Source: Panulirus ornatus (lineage: Eukaryota; Arthropoda; Malacostraca; Decapoda; Palinuridae). From it: 64,000 nt of DNA. The notes under the pieces were generated by a model. The model was not told where the DNA came from, did not search any database, and saw only the letters and a program-made list of their open reading frames with translations. A program made the position numbers and the translations under genes. Below, piece by piece: positions 33,749-46,945 of the stretch; position 1 is the first letter of the stretch; each line of letters starts with the position of its first letter. Where the stretch lies: positions 26,573,476 to 26,637,475 of the forward strand of contig NC_092235.1 of assembly GCF_036320965.1 (NCBI RefSeq). Direction: 5' to 3'.

Positions 33749-36117
33749 ATCTCTTGCCGTTTTTAAAATCTTAAAATACTGAGCGGAGGGAGGGAGGGAG
33801 TGGGTGGTTCCCATCTCCTGGCGTTTCTTGACTTTCGTAAATGTTTTTTTTTTTTTTTTTACATCTTTCCGTGTTGAGTATTACTTCACGCTCACTCTGT
33901 GCCATGACCAGTCATGGTTTGAAAGCAGCCGGCGGCTAAAAACCCTCTTCTTTACTTGCCAAACTTAGCCGTTTGGATTTTCAGATCAAAAGAAAAAAAA
34001 AAATATGACAGCGGAGAATTTCTTAGGTGTTTCAAGGGAATAATATTTTTATATCAGTGTATGTAAACCAGATTAGATGTTGATTTGTTTATTTTCAGTC
34101 GGTAAAATGTAGAGGAAACATGTATTAATAACGTTAATTCTTGCTGTTGATCTCTATACTCTGATGCGACCGATCACATTGGACGCTAACGAAACATAGA
34201 AAATTAACTCTTAATATATGACGTTTGTCTTTTGTTGCCAAAACTGTGAAGCGTTAATGGTGAGCAACAATTCAGTTGGATTGAAAATAATGATCTTTAG
34301 CCAATTGAAATCAGTGTTATTTATTGCACTGCTCCCTTGGTGATTTTTATCAAGAAAATGTGACGATACATAATACTGAGGTGATTTGTGACACAATGCA
34401 TTTTCGGTCCGATAGGGGAGGGTTCCATCAAACCTCTCGTCTCAATTTTCAGAATGTATTATATGAAATATATATCGACAGCATTCATCCACCATTCGCT
34501 TAGCACAAAAACATTTCTCTAACTCTATTTTTACTTAGCTTTTTGTTGATAGATAGTAGACCTATTCATGGCTAAAGATCTCCCCAGTTTGAGCAGTCAG
34601 AGCAAATCCAGTAGCTAGAAATATGCCTGGTCGTCATACAGCGCGGGAGCGGGGTTGATATGAGCCAGGTTTTGTCGAGTGTGGTGATGATGGCGTGGAC
34701 GCACTTGCTGCCGTGTGTAGAAAGTGTGTCCGGATAGACGGACGGACGGACGGGGTCGGTGGGTTAGTTAGGTTAGGGGGGGACTGGGGCGTGACTCCTC
34801 CCAGTCCACACGTGATGGGATTTTTTTTAATTGGGGAAGGTGGGGGGGGGATGCTCACAGCTCTCTGAACTGTGTGAACAACACAGCGGTACGACCCCTG
34901 GGATATTATGGGCTGATTTTTTTATTTTTTATTTTACCTGATTGGTATATAGTCAGCAGATTAGACTAGTCCAGCATACTTCTTGGGTCTTATCATTATG
35001 CTTTAGGAACTCTTTACCATCTCTCTAAAGGGGTTAAGCTATTATTTAGATCCATTCTTGACATTTCATTACATTTTGTCTGTCTCCGTCATTATCCTTC
35101 TGTTTATTCTTCCGTTTTCGAAAAGAATGATTAATTCATATCCGGGTTTAAAGGCGTATTTTGTTTTCTAAGATATTTCAGAGTCATTCTTTTAGGTACT
35201 GTATCCGCTTCATTAAGGGTTGAGAGACGATTTTGATGATGTCACTAAAATACAGAGAAACAGAAAGGCATATGTATCAGATTTAGATTTAAGAGGGAAA
35301 AATAAAACTTCGCCAACCGTATAGCCAAACCTCTTTACCCCCACTTTCCCGGGCAGCGGCAACAGCTATGCGCTACGCTGTGTGCCTCAACAGCAGCAGT
35401 AACAGCCTCGTCAAAGAACACACAGCAATGGGAACAATTTAGTGAATATAGAGCAACTCCAGCCTCCCGCTGCAGTCCTTATAACAGTCGTTCCGGTCCC
35501 CCACGCCCTCACTCCCAGAATTCATTTTTTTTTCTGCCCTGGGGAACTAGGCTTCTGCACTGAGACACTTTCTTTAATTAAAAGACTCGTTTATTTTGGG
35601 GATCCAAGATTATATTAGGCAGTGCTATCCGTAGTATTTCAGACCTTACGGTGAGAATTATGGTGATCATTTCAGCCCTAAAGCATATTAGGGGAACATT
35701 ATCGTTGTTTCCCCGGACTAAGATATATTTAGTGATGATATGGCGAGTATATATAACAGGTAAGGTCCTTGGTAGTATTTCAGAAGCAAGATGTAGTATT
35801 AGTTAATAATACTGACAAGTGGATGGAGTAAGATTATTTTTCAGAATTGGTCAAAATTAATTGAGCGGATTAATGTTCAAGTGCGCCCTTAATGCGCGCA
35901 TGCGCATACCACATTTAGAATTGACAACATGTTTTTATGAGTTGTTCATAATGTCAACGGAGATCAAGTCATAGGTTACTTATTGATTGTTAAATAAAAG
36001 TTTTTTTCGCGCTCGAAAGATTGAATTACTTTCATTTTTGATTGTCATATGTGTATTTTTTCCTCTCTGTAGTAATTAGTTTATCTTGTCGCTGTTGATG
36101 TGTTTATCTTAGTCATG

Positions 36118-36410
36118 CACACTGTTGCCAAGGTGAAACGTGCTTGCAGTTTGGCAAGGGGGACGCCTGCAACAGTGTCGCCAAGTGAAACATAGGGACA
36201 GTTTGTCGAGGTGAAACTTACGGACAAGGTTGCCAAGATGAAACTTACGGATATATTGTTCCCATGGAAAACGTTATACACATTATGCATACGTATGTAT
36301 GTGTGTATGTATAGTTTTCCCTAAGTTAATGCATAGTGTTCCGAAATGAGAATTTTGGACAGTGTTAACTAAGTGAAACATGCTCAGTGTTGCCAAGTCG
36401 AAACTAGACC
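36118..36410 (+). repeat. Degenerate 30-35-bp array with TTGCCAAGGTGAAAC
   Basis: Around eight copies of CAGTGTTGCCAAGTGAAAC with variable spacers, interrupted by unique sequence at 36270-36340. Confidence 0.65.
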
Positions 36411-36559
36411 AGATGTGGACGAACATTACAAGTGTTTCTGTTGTTTTGGAGGAAAAAAGGTTAGAGGTCAAGGTTAGGGTGGAGTTTATTAGGTCAGCGT
36501 GTTTTAACACACACGTTTGTATTATGTTGTGTTTGATTGTGTAGGTAAATAGCTGTAAT

Positions 36560-36670
36560 CGTGTGTGTGTGTGTGTGTGTCTGTGTGTGTCTGTTTAACA
36601 AAGTCTGGAAGTTTTTGTTGTTTGTTTTAGACTGAAGTATAAGGGGTCACTTAACATGGAGGATGTTTGT

Positions 36671-36733
<63 letters not shown>
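36560..36733. repeat. (GT)n and (CA)n microsatellites in inverted arrangement
   Basis: GT at 36560-36590 and CA at 36674-36733, about 80 bases apart and complementary. Confidence 0.95.
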
Positions 36734-36734
<1 letters not shown>

Positions 36735-37559
36735 ATCATTACCCTAGGGAAACAGAAGGTGGAAAGATAGACAACAGTCATCATTTGATACCATGGAAAG
36801 AAAGGCGACACGATGCCAGGCTTATCACAGCCAGATATCATGGAAGGTCAGGGGTCAGAGGTCTAACATACCAAGAGCAGGAAAATTTAGTTGTTAGGAG
36901 GAAGGAAAGGTTTGTTAAAGATATTATTTTTAGGACCGTTGTGTATGTTGTGCTGATGTTGGTATACGAATTCAGGTATTGTAAATAGATTCGATTTACA
37001 TTAAACGTACCGTGGGAAGGAGGTACATGGAAGTGTGGGAGGTCAACTCAGACGATGATGGAATGGTTGTAAAGTGGTGTGTAGAAACATGAATCACTCC
37101 AGACATGGTAGGAGTGGCAGTAAAATTTAAGGAATGGATCCCAATTAATGCCTCTAAAATATTGCATATATTATCAAGGAAGGAAGATAATACAGGAGGA
37201 GAATGTTTTCCCCCCAGGTAAGACATAACGTAAAGGTTATAAGAAGCTAGTGGTGGACAAAATGCACCTTCTGGCGGAACGGGACAAGGAAATCCAACTT
37301 TAGGGTTAAAAGAAGAAAAAGAAAAAGATTCTCCAAACGAATGAGAAACGTGATGCCATCATGTTCTTGAAGAATGGATGACGTGTGGGTGATGCAGCGG
37401 GCAGTGAGATAAGTGCTCTTCCGTGATGGGAAAGATTAAAAAACGGGAGAGGGGAACTTGATGAGACCCCGACCTGAGGAACTGAAGTATAAAAGCGGAG
37501 GCTGTGATGATGTGTTTAGGAAAACGTCCTGCACCATTATGTCAGTCAACACAATGAGA

Positions 37560-37990
37560 GCTGGTGGGGGCGATTACACAGTCAGTCCTAGATCTCATTT
37601 CCATGCACAATAGTTGGGGAATGGAAAGCATCACTTTTGTACCTCGATTGGGGGAAAGCGACCACAGTGTGTTGAAGGATGAAGGTCCTCCTCAAGAACC
37701 TGATAATTACCCGAGAGATGGGGAAACAGACAACGCCAACCTGGGGATGACTTGCTAAGAGTGTGGCATCCCACAAGGCACAGCCTTGGGTCCTCTGTAG
37801 TTGTTGTTGGTTGGGTCTGACTCACCGGAAGGTCTTGAGTCATGCCGGTGTAATGGTTTCTGATGAAGCTAAACTTCTGAGAAGAATGGTGAATATTTAC
37901 GATTGCCAGTTGCGTACAACGACTGAGAAGATACTGAGGCATCAGTTGGATATGGTGAATGGATTTGATGTTGAGAGAAAGTGAAGATGA
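37560..37990 (+). mobile_element. Degraded LINE: endonuclease end plus RT motifs
   Basis: Three recognisable pieces appear in order: LGESDHSVL at 37648-37672 (the end of an APE-type endonuclease), a GIPQGTALGPL-like RT motif near 37765-37795, and SDEAKLLRRMVNIYDCQL near 37860-37912, a decayed catalytic-box region. Spacing is shortened and frames shift between pieces. This looks like a deletion-riddled Jockey/CR1-like element. Confidence 0.55.
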
Positions 37991-38036
37991 TGCGAGACAC
38001 TGAAATGAGATAAGGTCATGACAGCAATTTGGATTG

Positions 38037-38040
<4 letters not shown>

Positions 38041-38106
<66 letters not shown>
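38041..38106. repeat. (AT)n microsatellite at LINE tail
   Basis: About 33 AT units abutting the LINE tail remnant at 38107. Confidence 0.97.
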
Positions 38107-38111
<5 letters not shown>

Positions 38112-38150
38112 GTACGCCGTTTCCCGCGTTAGTGTGAGGAACAGACGAAA
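38107..38150 (-). mobile_element. Diverged LINE tail remnant
   Basis: CGCCGTTTCCCGCGTTAGTG and GGAACAGACGAAAAGG match the antisense LINE tail with gaps. It directly abuts the (AT)n array at 38041-38106. Confidence 0.5.
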
Positions 38151-38595
38151 AGGACTGAAATACATGTTTAACTCGGTTCTTATTTTGTAACTGATAACCT
38201 TAATTTCTTAAAGAGGTAAATTTTGTGTTGGTCTGTACGTACGTAAGTTGTATTGCGGCAAGGATACGTAGAGATGTCAAGAGTCATTCCCCCCCCCCCC
38301 CCCCCTTGCAGAAGATGCAGTCTTGCTGCAGAAGTTGGGACCGGCCACAAGTTGAACCTGGCGCTACAGGAGAAGGGTGGGTAACAGCCGTGAACTTGCT
38401 CTTTCTGTAAGATAGACGAAAAGGAAATACGATTATGACAAGGTTCCTTAGTATCCTAGACCCTCATGGATCACGTGTTTAAGATAAGGAGGAACATGTC
38501 AAAAAGAAAGTTATAGAGACACTAAGCAACAGAAGATGTAAAAGAGATGTAGAGAAATACTTAGACGGTAAAAGAACAGTGGAGCCATTGAGGGA

Positions 38596-38600
<5 letters not shown>

Positions 38601-38628
<28 letters not shown>
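38601..38628. repeat. (GT)n microsatellite
   Basis: About 14 GT units. Confidence 0.95.
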
Positions 38629-38631
<3 letters not shown>

Positions 38632-40008
38632 GACATGGTATATATGAGTGTTCAACACAAATACTGATCTGTGTTGTTTTCTAATAAAGTATGATGAATA
38701 ATCTCAATTATATGCGCATTTATAGTTTATATGTGAGTGTGATATGTGGCGTCATGCAAAGTTGAGAGGGTGGTTGGTGGGTCGGGAGGCGTGGGTGGGT
38801 GGGCGAGCCGTGGGTGGGAGGGGATGGGGTTATCCTTGGCGTCGGTCGGGCCGTTGGCAGGGACGGCATACCTCCCCCACTACCAGGGCAGTAGCAACTG
38901 TCGGCTGGGGTCAGTGTCTGGCTGTAGGATGTCTGGAGGCGGTGCCCTGGGCGGCGGGAGTCCTGCCTGACACCCACACAAAGACAGGAGGAGTCTCCGT
39001 CACCCCACGCCCGCCCCACATTGTTCCCGCCTAAATGAAGGACGAAGAGGTTGTTGTCGTTCAGCACCCTCTATATTAACTCTATTTTTTCGCTTCATTT
39101 TACTCAGATTTATTAGAAATCAGTTGTTACAGTGTGTCAGACGCGATGAATTTAGCTTTCATAAAATGAGGTACAAGTGATTGCTCTTAGGTATGTCAGT
39201 GGAGCGGGAAATACATAGACGTGTATATTAGGATGAACTGTGTTCCTTAGCTTCTAGGGCGTGATATGATGACAGGTTTTTTTTTATATCAAAGGTCTGA
39301 TATATAGACTGTAGGATTCACCAGACGTACTGATATAATGGGAATCTCATAAGAACAAGGCTGTCTGGTAGCCATGCTTCTAGTTCACCAACGCAATAAG
39401 TCGTTACTTGAATCGATTTAACGTAACATAATTTCTAAAGTTATTTCTGTTCTACAAGGTTGAAAGCAACTTGATGTTGGTGTATGAAGTTATTATTTAC
39501 GAAAACAGGTTTGACAACACTGCTGCTTGATATGTACAGAAACATCATGTTTCATGCTTTTAATGATAATGATATCTAGTTGGGACAAACTTTACCTAGT
39601 TAAGTAAGGATTTGTTCAATATAGAGTGTATATTTCAAGGGCGAGTCTTCATGGTCACGTTTAAGTAGGCGTTTTGCTTGATTCGGAACATTTGGTAAGA
39701 TGGTGCGAGATTTGAATGAGTGATAAAGTTGAAAACATTTGATTTGAATGAAGATAAGTTACATTTTGCTTTAGTATATTGACGTGATGTACATTTTTTT
39801 TTATTATGTACACTCGTGTGTATGTTAGTTACGTACATTTTAATGCAAGGTTTACATTGTTCGTGGTGAGTGGACGTAGTTTGGTCGAGTAGCTGACGAG
39901 GCTCAACGTTATTTATGGAATTGTCTGGAAAGTTGGTTGCTGAGGGTGCGAACTTGTGAGGCTTGGAGTTAGCCTCCTCCGTGAGGGCGGGACACAGCTG
40001 ACCCTTAG

Positions 40009-40110
40009 TAGGTATGATGGCAATATGCTTTTACCTGACCCTTATGAGGTAGGTCAAATACTCGGTTATCATACCCCAAGTGTCCATGTCATCGTCTTGA
40101 AGGGTCGTGG
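40009..40110. repeat. Degenerate palindromic core
   Basis: GGTATGATGGCAATATGC and TTTTACCTGACCCTTATGAG face GGTAGGTCAAATACTC and GGTTATCATACCCCAAG. This is the core inverted repeat with almost no 21-bp units left. Confidence 0.55.
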
Positions 40111-41430
40111 TAAAGTGTTGCTCAAAAGGTTAATAATTACCTGATCTAAACAAGCCGGTTGAGAGAGTGAGAAAAACTAGTACATGTGAACTGTTTGTTA
40201 GTCAGTTGAGCCTAGTTCATTTCTAGGCTAGCCTTAATTGCAATTTGCAAGTTCATTTGTAATCTTGGGGAGGACAAGAGAGTGTTTGCATGGGACATTG
40301 TGTCGTGGAGCGAGGGTGGAGGAATATAGTTAGGTCGGGTAACGCAGTTGGCGTCTCAAATCACTGCCAAGCAAGATTACTCACGCCCTGCCCAGCTAAT
40401 GCGCTTAGCAGAAAGTCATTGTATGTTACTTGCGGCTACTTTTTCCTAGTGGCCTTCGCTCAACACGGAAATAAGCAGTACATTGTTTATCGGTTTCGCA
40501 AGATTTAATTAGTTTAATATCTTTTTTCATGTGATAATTGTTTGACGTACCTCGCACCTTAGATGGTTCGCACTATTTAGCCACGGCTTATGCTTCCTTA
40601 TTCGTGAATTATGTATCCATTGGTTACTGTTATGCTCACATTCTTCTCATTCCAAGGCAGGGAAACCTCTTTCAGGGTGTATGATAGCGTCTTGTTCTAC
40701 TTTTGTGTCTAGTTGTTATGTAGGGGATTGACTGACCGAAGCCGTAGCCGCTCGCGCGTCGGGATAAGATGGTATTTCTGGAGCTCCAGCAACAAGATGA
40801 AGGTACAATAATACCTCTGCTCTTATTCCTCTCTGCTCAGTGTCAAGTCATTGCATTGTCCGCGGCTGATGTATTGTTAGTGCAGGAAATGGATTTACTT
40901 CGTCTCTTTGAAGGTGATCGGTAAATAATACGAATTTCTGTGAACACGACGCCGCGAAGGAGGGTGGGAGGGGGTGTTTCGTCGGCCGGGGATGGTGTTG
41001 TCTTTCATGGCTTGGTAACTCCAGAAGGCTGATCTTGTACCTTCCTTCCCTGGCACTGTCTTGTCACTGTATACCTGTGTATTTGTGCTAGAAAATGTGT
41101 CTTATATTCAAACTCTTTCCCCTTAGTTGTCTGTTTGTGTAAGAGACTTTGGCAGGATATCTCAGTGGGTAGACGAAGCGTCGCTAAGTTTGAAATGCCT
41201 CGAAGACCCAGTTTCTACCTCTCTCTCTCTCTCCATCGAAAATCCCCCAGAACTTCCCTCTTTCTCCTTCGATGATGTTGTAATTCCACCTCTTGAGTGA
41301 ATGAACATGCTTGGTATTACTGTAACATCCACACTCGTATGGAAACCCTACTTTAGGGGAGTAGCCAAGTCTGCCTCGAAGAAAGAGGGAGTCGTGTTTT
41401 CTTTTTCGAATCGTTGATTTTTATATGACG

Positions 41431-41820
41431 GATTGATCCGTCCTTGTTATGGAGTACTGCTCTCACATCTGGGGTGGTTCTAGCTCTGCATCCTCACTGG
41501 ACAGAGTTGAGTCGAAAGCGGTCCCACTTATCGTTTCTCCCAGGCTAACTTCAAAACATGACCCAGCTGCTTCATTTGCAGCTTATTTCTGTGGCTTCTG
41601 CGAGCTGAGTCTTGATACCTGTTTCTTTCCTTACATCTCGAAGCTTTGGAACTCTAACGTTTCGTGTCTTTCCCAGTAACTGTGATCAGGCACTTTTTAA
41701 GACAGGTTTTAACTTTCTCCAAAATTCTAAAATACTTTTCATCGTCTCTTCTTTTCCCCTTTCATCAGTCTATATTTCAGTTAAGACCCAGCCTTGATGT
41801 GGGCTAACTGGAGCCTCCAA
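41431..41820 (+). mobile_element. Degraded LINE of a second family (Jockey/CR1-like), RT C-terminus
   Basis: The translation MEYCSHIWGGSSSASSLDRV and FFPYISKLWNSNVSCL matches the C-terminal end typical of Jockey/CR1-like reverse transcriptases (an EYCSHIWGG motif, then a SRLWNSLP-like motif). Several frameshifts and stops show it is dead. Family is from knowledge of these motifs. Confidence 0.7.
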
Positions 41821-42129
41821 TGTAAAAAAATCACATCCTGATTATGTATCTATATATGAATGTATCTTTATTACAGGATCTCTCCATAATTCTGTTTGTG
41901 TAGTAATATATCATAATGTAAATATATCTACAAAAACAGTATCTGTAAATCCAGTTGAGACCCGTTGCAAATAAATGAAGGACAACTAATGCATTGTGAA
42001 AGGAAAATTTGAGGAAAAATGATTTAAGAGAACTCACACTTAAGTCTGAAGCCATAGTGAAAAATTGACATGAGTGAATATAAGTTAACCCCGTAATCGC
42101 TGGGAACAAGGTTAGGTCATCTTGACAGA

Positions 42130-42400
42130 GTTATTAACTTCCGTGTAAAGTTATACGTGAGAAACCCCGCAATTTCCAGACTTGATATTAAGCCCCGGTA
42201 ATTTGTCTCCCGAGTTATATGGGATGATTCCGGTGATTTGAAGACTTATGATAACAATCTCGGTAATTCGAAGAATTATAACCTTAAAGTAAACGCTGAT
42301 TAATTCGCAGACTGTCTTAATCTCAAGGTCATATTTTTGAGAAACACGGTAATTTTAAGACCAGATTATATAACCTGCGTATTTGACCCGACTTCAGTAA
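42130..42400 (+). repeat. Degenerate array with CCCGGTAATTTGAAGAC
   Basis: About five diverged units of 45-55 bases, including CCCCGGTAATTTGTC, CTCGGTAATTCGAAGA and CACGGTAATTTTAAGA. Confidence 0.55.
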
Positions 42401-42846
42401 GGTCGTGTATAAGGTTTCCTGGATGGAAGGTGTTTGTTTATTCTGTGCATCGAGTCGTAGCATAGAAGTATAGTGTATCTGTAAATGCTTGTACGTGTAT
42501 GTTGACGGCTGCTTGTATGTTGTGGATACGCATGTTTGTGTGTGGTTTATGTGGAAAGTAAACAATAAGTGTTTTTGTTTACGATGTGTATGGGATTGAA
42601 GAACCTGTTCTTGTATGTGTGTTGTGGTGTAAATAGAAGGGAAAAGGATCGGTGTGAGGGATGGAGTGTGTGATAGAAGGGTATTATATAAGGGAAAGGT
42701 GGATAGCTTATGTTAGCTTAGGGTAGAAGACAACTGGTATGTTATGGAGACATCGCCATTATATTGCTCGTCCTACTCATTGTTATATATCGTGTTCCAA
42801 GTTTTTTTTTCCGAATTGTAGAGACGGAGGGATATAATTATATATA

Positions 42847-43076
42847 TTTTGAGCGATCGGGGCCTGATCTTGGAAGAGGGTGAAAGGTGTGCACAGGATA
42901 GAGTGAATTGGGACGATGTGGTATACAGGGGTCGACGTGCTGTCAGTGGATTGAACCAGGGCATGTGAACTGTCTGGGGTAAACCAAGGAAAGGACTGTG
43001 GGACCTGAATGTAGATTGGGAGCTGTGGTTTCGGTGCATTACATATGATGGCTGGAGAATAGATGCAGCCTTTCTT
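42847..43076 (+). mobile_element. LINE 3' fragment
   Basis: It begins at GCGATCGGGGCCTGATCTTG, the end of the RT frame, and runs through the UTR segment GGTCGACGTGCTGTCAGTGG to a GT microsatellite. It matches the corresponding part of the copies at 49686 and 51283. Confidence 0.8.
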
Positions 43077-43077
43077 C

Positions 43078-43102
43078 GTGTGTGTGTGTGTGTGTGTGTG
43101 TG
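43078..43102. repeat. (GT)n microsatellite at LINE end
   Basis: About 12 GT units at the end of the LINE fragment 42847-43076. Confidence 0.95.
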
Positions 43103-43402
43103 TATTGCTCAAGTAGCCCAAAAGTTTGCCTTCGTAATGACTTATACTTTTTTCCCCACATGAGTTCCCATGGATTATATCATGGTGTCTGCTGGTGTAA
43201 GATATCTATGGCCTGATTGAGATCATGAGCCGGTGTGTAGCTTCTTACGGAGTGTTGTTATGTGTTGCATAATCACGTTGCATCGTCTGGTCTCGGCTGT
43301 GTGTAGTCGGCCTTCGCGCGCGACTTGCCCTGGTAGTCAGAGACCGCTAGAAAAAAAAAATTGCCCTGGGAAACAGCACAGACTTGGGAACATATCTCCA
43401 TA

Positions 43403-43424
43403 ACACACACACACACACACACAC
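43403..43424. repeat. (CA)n microsatellite
   Basis: About 11 CA units. Confidence 0.95.
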
Positions 43425-43484
43425 AAAGATTCGCTATGTCGTACTGATGTTGTCTGTTCCACACGGTCCACTCACTTGCTTCTT

Positions 43485-43590
43485 AGATTGAATAATGACC
43501 GTTGTAGATCGCCTCTGCCTGACTGGTGTGCCGCAGGGGATTTTGCTGGGTGCTCTCGTGTTTGTTGTGTGGTGTACACATGCCGGTTGC
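43485..43590 (+). mobile_element. Short LINE RT motif fragment
   Basis: DRLCLTGVPQGILLGALVFV matches the GVPQGSxLGPLLF motif of Jockey/CR1-like reverse transcriptases. The flanking sequence on either side is not recognisable as RT. Confidence 0.5.
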
Positions 43591-43849
43591 CTAACTGCCT
43601 TCTTTGTGTTGTATATAAGACGGTGTTTGTGTTTATTGGTTCACCCTCTGACTCGGTATTGCGTGTGTGTTCCACATTTGCCTTTCGAGTCGTGAAATAG
43701 ATATTTGTTATAGATGTCGGAAGGGATACAGTACAGGGCAAGTATAGTCAGTGAAATTATAAGTACGGATTTATAAAAGACACTTTTGTCATTTAAGATG
43801 TTCACAACTTATGGAGTTGTCTCAGCTGTTTTCTGAGGAGTGTAATTAC

Positions 43850-43985
43850 TTATTTGTACTGTACTGGGAGGGGGGTTCCTACACGTGGGGTCCCACGCGC
43901 GCGCAAGTATAATTATCTTTTTGTAATTACTTGTTTTTCCGAACAGGGAAGGAGTTTTGCAACTCGTGGTGCCCCATTTTTTAAA
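43850..43985 (+). repeat. Two-copy dispersed repeat with GGGAGGGGGTTCC-type core
   Basis: GTAATTACTTATTTGTACTG, GGGAGGGGGGTTCCTACACG and TGGGGTCCCA recur in weaker form about 75 bases later (GTAATTACTTGTTTTTCCG, GTGGTGCCCCA). A third copy lies at 45165-45210 (GGGGGAGGGAGTTCTACACA). Origin unknown. Confidence 0.5.
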
Positions 43986-44271
43986 AATAATACGTATGAT
44001 TACTGGTTTTGTGTTACCGCGAGAGTGTTTTACACTAGTTTTGTCCCGTCTCACTGAAGTCTTTACTCCTGTGTGTGTGTGTGTGTGGCTTTAGTCATCA
44101 GTTTTGACTAATGTCATGAACACGCAGGCCTGTCATTATGACACATGGCACTTTATCATGATTAGGATGGCCCCATGCTGGGGGTACCGCTGGGGGTACC
44201 TGACCCATTGAAGTAGAACCTATGTAAAAGTAATGTCAGTTGAGGTTTGTTATAGAGATTGGCAGCCTGCT

Positions 44272-44274
44272 CGC

Positions 44275-44323
<49 letters not shown>
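44272..44323. repeat. (GC)n-(GT)n compound microsatellite
   Basis: Alternating purine-pyrimidine run: GC for about 18 bases then GT for about 34 bases. Such runs can adopt Z-DNA. Confidence 0.95.
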
Positions 44324-44324
<1 letters not shown>

Positions 44325-44429
44325 CCCTCTCCTGGCAACGGTTGTATGTCCGCCATCTTGTGCACACACCAGCGGGAGAAGTTAGGATTAATTATGTGGT
44401 TGTGGGTTGAGCTCATGTCCGATGTTTAA

Positions 44430-44700
44430 CCCCTAGTGTGATGGCCGGGCCTTTGGTGGTTGTGGTGTCGAACTGCAACTCGGGGACGAGGGATCTCTGG
44501 TGGCAGGAGGTGCCGGTGGCGGGGATGGTGCAGTACCTTCTTTCCTAACCGTTGGATGAGGTGCAGGTGATGGTTGGGGAGAGTCAGGAGGGCCAGTATG
44601 TTGATCGGCTCATGGTAACTGGTGTAAGAGTGACCCAGGATGACCTTGCATGACCTCTTCCACACCTCTAGTGATTCTCGGTTGTGTGGTATGGTGTATG
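44430..44700 (-). mobile_element. LINE RT C-terminal fragment, another lineage
   Basis: The minus frame reads SCKVILGHSYTSYHEPINIL, then RLGKKVLHHPRHRHLLPPE. This pattern (CRVILG, TSY, LPP) is familiar from C-terminal ends of CR1/L2-like reverse transcriptases in invertebrates. No catalytic motif is present. Recognition is by memory of the pattern. Confidence 0.5.
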
Positions 44701-46668
44701 TCCTTCCTTGTGTGGTAGGAAGGTTCACATATGTGTTTACTTACCTGTTTGCACAGTACATTCGTGGGGCCACCATCTCGTGAACTTCCTATACACTACG
44801 AGAGTTACATGTCAGCATTTACAGGTTTATTACTGTATTCCATTTATCCACGGCTGTACTATCAGCTATGATAGTACATCTTGACGTATTATGTAACATT
44901 TATCCATGGCTCTACTGTAAACTATAATCGTACATCTTGACGTATTATGTAACATATTTAATGGCTTGATATGTTATGTCCTCTGGCTGCTCTGTCTTTG
45001 TATCTTTGGAGGAGCTGTTCATCGCTGACGTCACCAAACTGGTTCTACAATCCTAAAGGTTGTGATGACCACTCCGTCTACTCTTCCCCTCATCCCTAAT
45101 GGACCAATTGATGGCCCTTAACCTCACACTAACGTAACTATGTAGTTATATGCAATGGTCCACGTGTACTGTAGGGGGAGGGAGTTCTACACACGTGGGG
45201 GCCCCACCTGGGGTGTGTGTGAGTTATGAGTAATACTTCGAAGGATGCTGTCGACCAAGATGAGTAACTCGAGCGATGGTGAGGCTGGGGAGGAGGTCAG
45301 GGGATAGCGCGAGACACTTGATTACCTTGAGCTGGTAAAATGGCGTCCTGCAGGATAGACGACCCGACCCGCCTCTGTTTCTTGGTCCCGGCTGAAGCAG
45401 CTGCTCCAGCGGCCACGTGTGTGTGTGTGTGTGCGACACACGTATGTTCTGGTATAATAACTCGTGTAGTGCCACTTGTGTCATATTGATGAGTTTGGTC
45501 AGTATTAGTCGGTTATGACACCTCTTGGGCTGATTCTCGTGACACTCGACACTTGATGCATGCGCTGGCCACGTAAAGTGAAACACACCAAGAAGCCATA
45601 TTTCATGAAATCCAGAAGTTTTACATTGCGCCGTAATTCAGAGCATATAGTTGAATCGTCTTGCTTACTTAGTGTCTTGGTTGTAAACAATTTACTCAGG
45701 CCTGATGGTAAATAATGGGGGGAGGGGTGCACACTACTGTAAACTGGCCTTTTCAGGTCCCCCATAACACACGTCTCTAGTTCTGTTGACGTAAAGCACC
45801 GTTGTAAACCCCTCCTACCACCATATTTATCGACCGTGGGTGCGTGGTCAAGTACTGTTAGTGAGTAAGTATGAATAAGGACCGGTGAGTAAGTATGAGT
45901 AACGTGATTTTGTAAGCGTGAAGAAGCACGCTCCAAGGAGGTTGAGAGTAGCGATCATGACTATTGTGTTTGGCTGGTCCATGGCTCCAAACATAGCGAT
46001 TTCTGCTTGAATTTAACACGAATCGCTACTCCGCATTCATCATATCAAAAAGAAGATTCACAAGTTAAACATAAATCTCAACCCCACATTCAACATATTA
46101 AAAAGAAGAATCATGTGTTCTGGTATATTTTCATGTTAAGGAGTTATAGTTAACTTTTTTTTTTTATGAAGGATTTCACTATTTTTTATAGTTACACGAG
46201 CAATAAGTGGTAGATTCTCGTTGTTCGAAAACGAGAGAAAAAAACAGCAGGTGACGGAAGGGGAGACTATCTTAAAAATAAACTTAAACGATGACGTACA
46301 GGATTTTATTAAGTCCATGATTTATCCTAGTTTGAAGGACTGGAACACAAATAAGACTTTTCCAACGTATTATATATTAGAGTTATATATTATATATATT
46401 AGAGTATATATCATATATTAGAGTATATATTATAAGAGTATTTTCTGTATTTTCATTATTTATCGTTTTATTGCCATATAATGATACACTTGCAACTCAT
46501 TTCCTTAGTGCTACCAGTTCCAAGGTTGCGTTACTTCCAGTAGCAGGGAAATGATCAGCTCCTGAAGTGATTAGCTCTTCGACGAGCCTTTACTCCCTTT
46601 GAAGAGCCTCACCTGAGGTGACTTTTCACTTACGGTTTAACCCGCTAGTAGGCGGGTTCGGGTAACTC

Positions 46669-46671
<3 letters not shown>

Positions 46672-46736
<65 letters not shown>
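46672..46736. repeat. (AT)n microsatellite
   Basis: About 32 AT units, preceded by a hairpin AACCCGCTAGTAGGCGGGTT at about 46640. Confidence 0.97.
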
Positions 46737-46742
<6 letters not shown>

Positions 46743-46855
46743 TGTCCTAGATCATTTTCAATGCGTGTGTTTTCTGTTAGTCCAAAAGCGAGCGGAGTGA
46801 TTGCGCTTTATAAGATTTTTAAAGTTTTCTCTGAACCCAGAAGCACAGCAGTTTA

Positions 46856-46945
46856 ACCCATTAAGTATGAAGATTTAAGACCGTTTAGTGTGATAACTTA
46901 TTACATCTTGAGTACGTTGAGATGGGTCATCGCACTCTAAGTCAA
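46856..46945. repeat. Second TACGAC family, short remnant
   Basis: CATCTTGAGTACGTTGAGAT and GGTCATCGCACTCTAAG match the family in weak form. Confidence 0.4.

Noticed and set aside
38735..39060. GC-rich region with overlapping open frames on both strands
   Set aside because: Frames are Gly/Trp/Arg-rich from G-rich DNA, without splice signals or motif.
45505..45936. 143-codon minus-strand open frame
   Set aside because: No recognisable motif or supporting signals.
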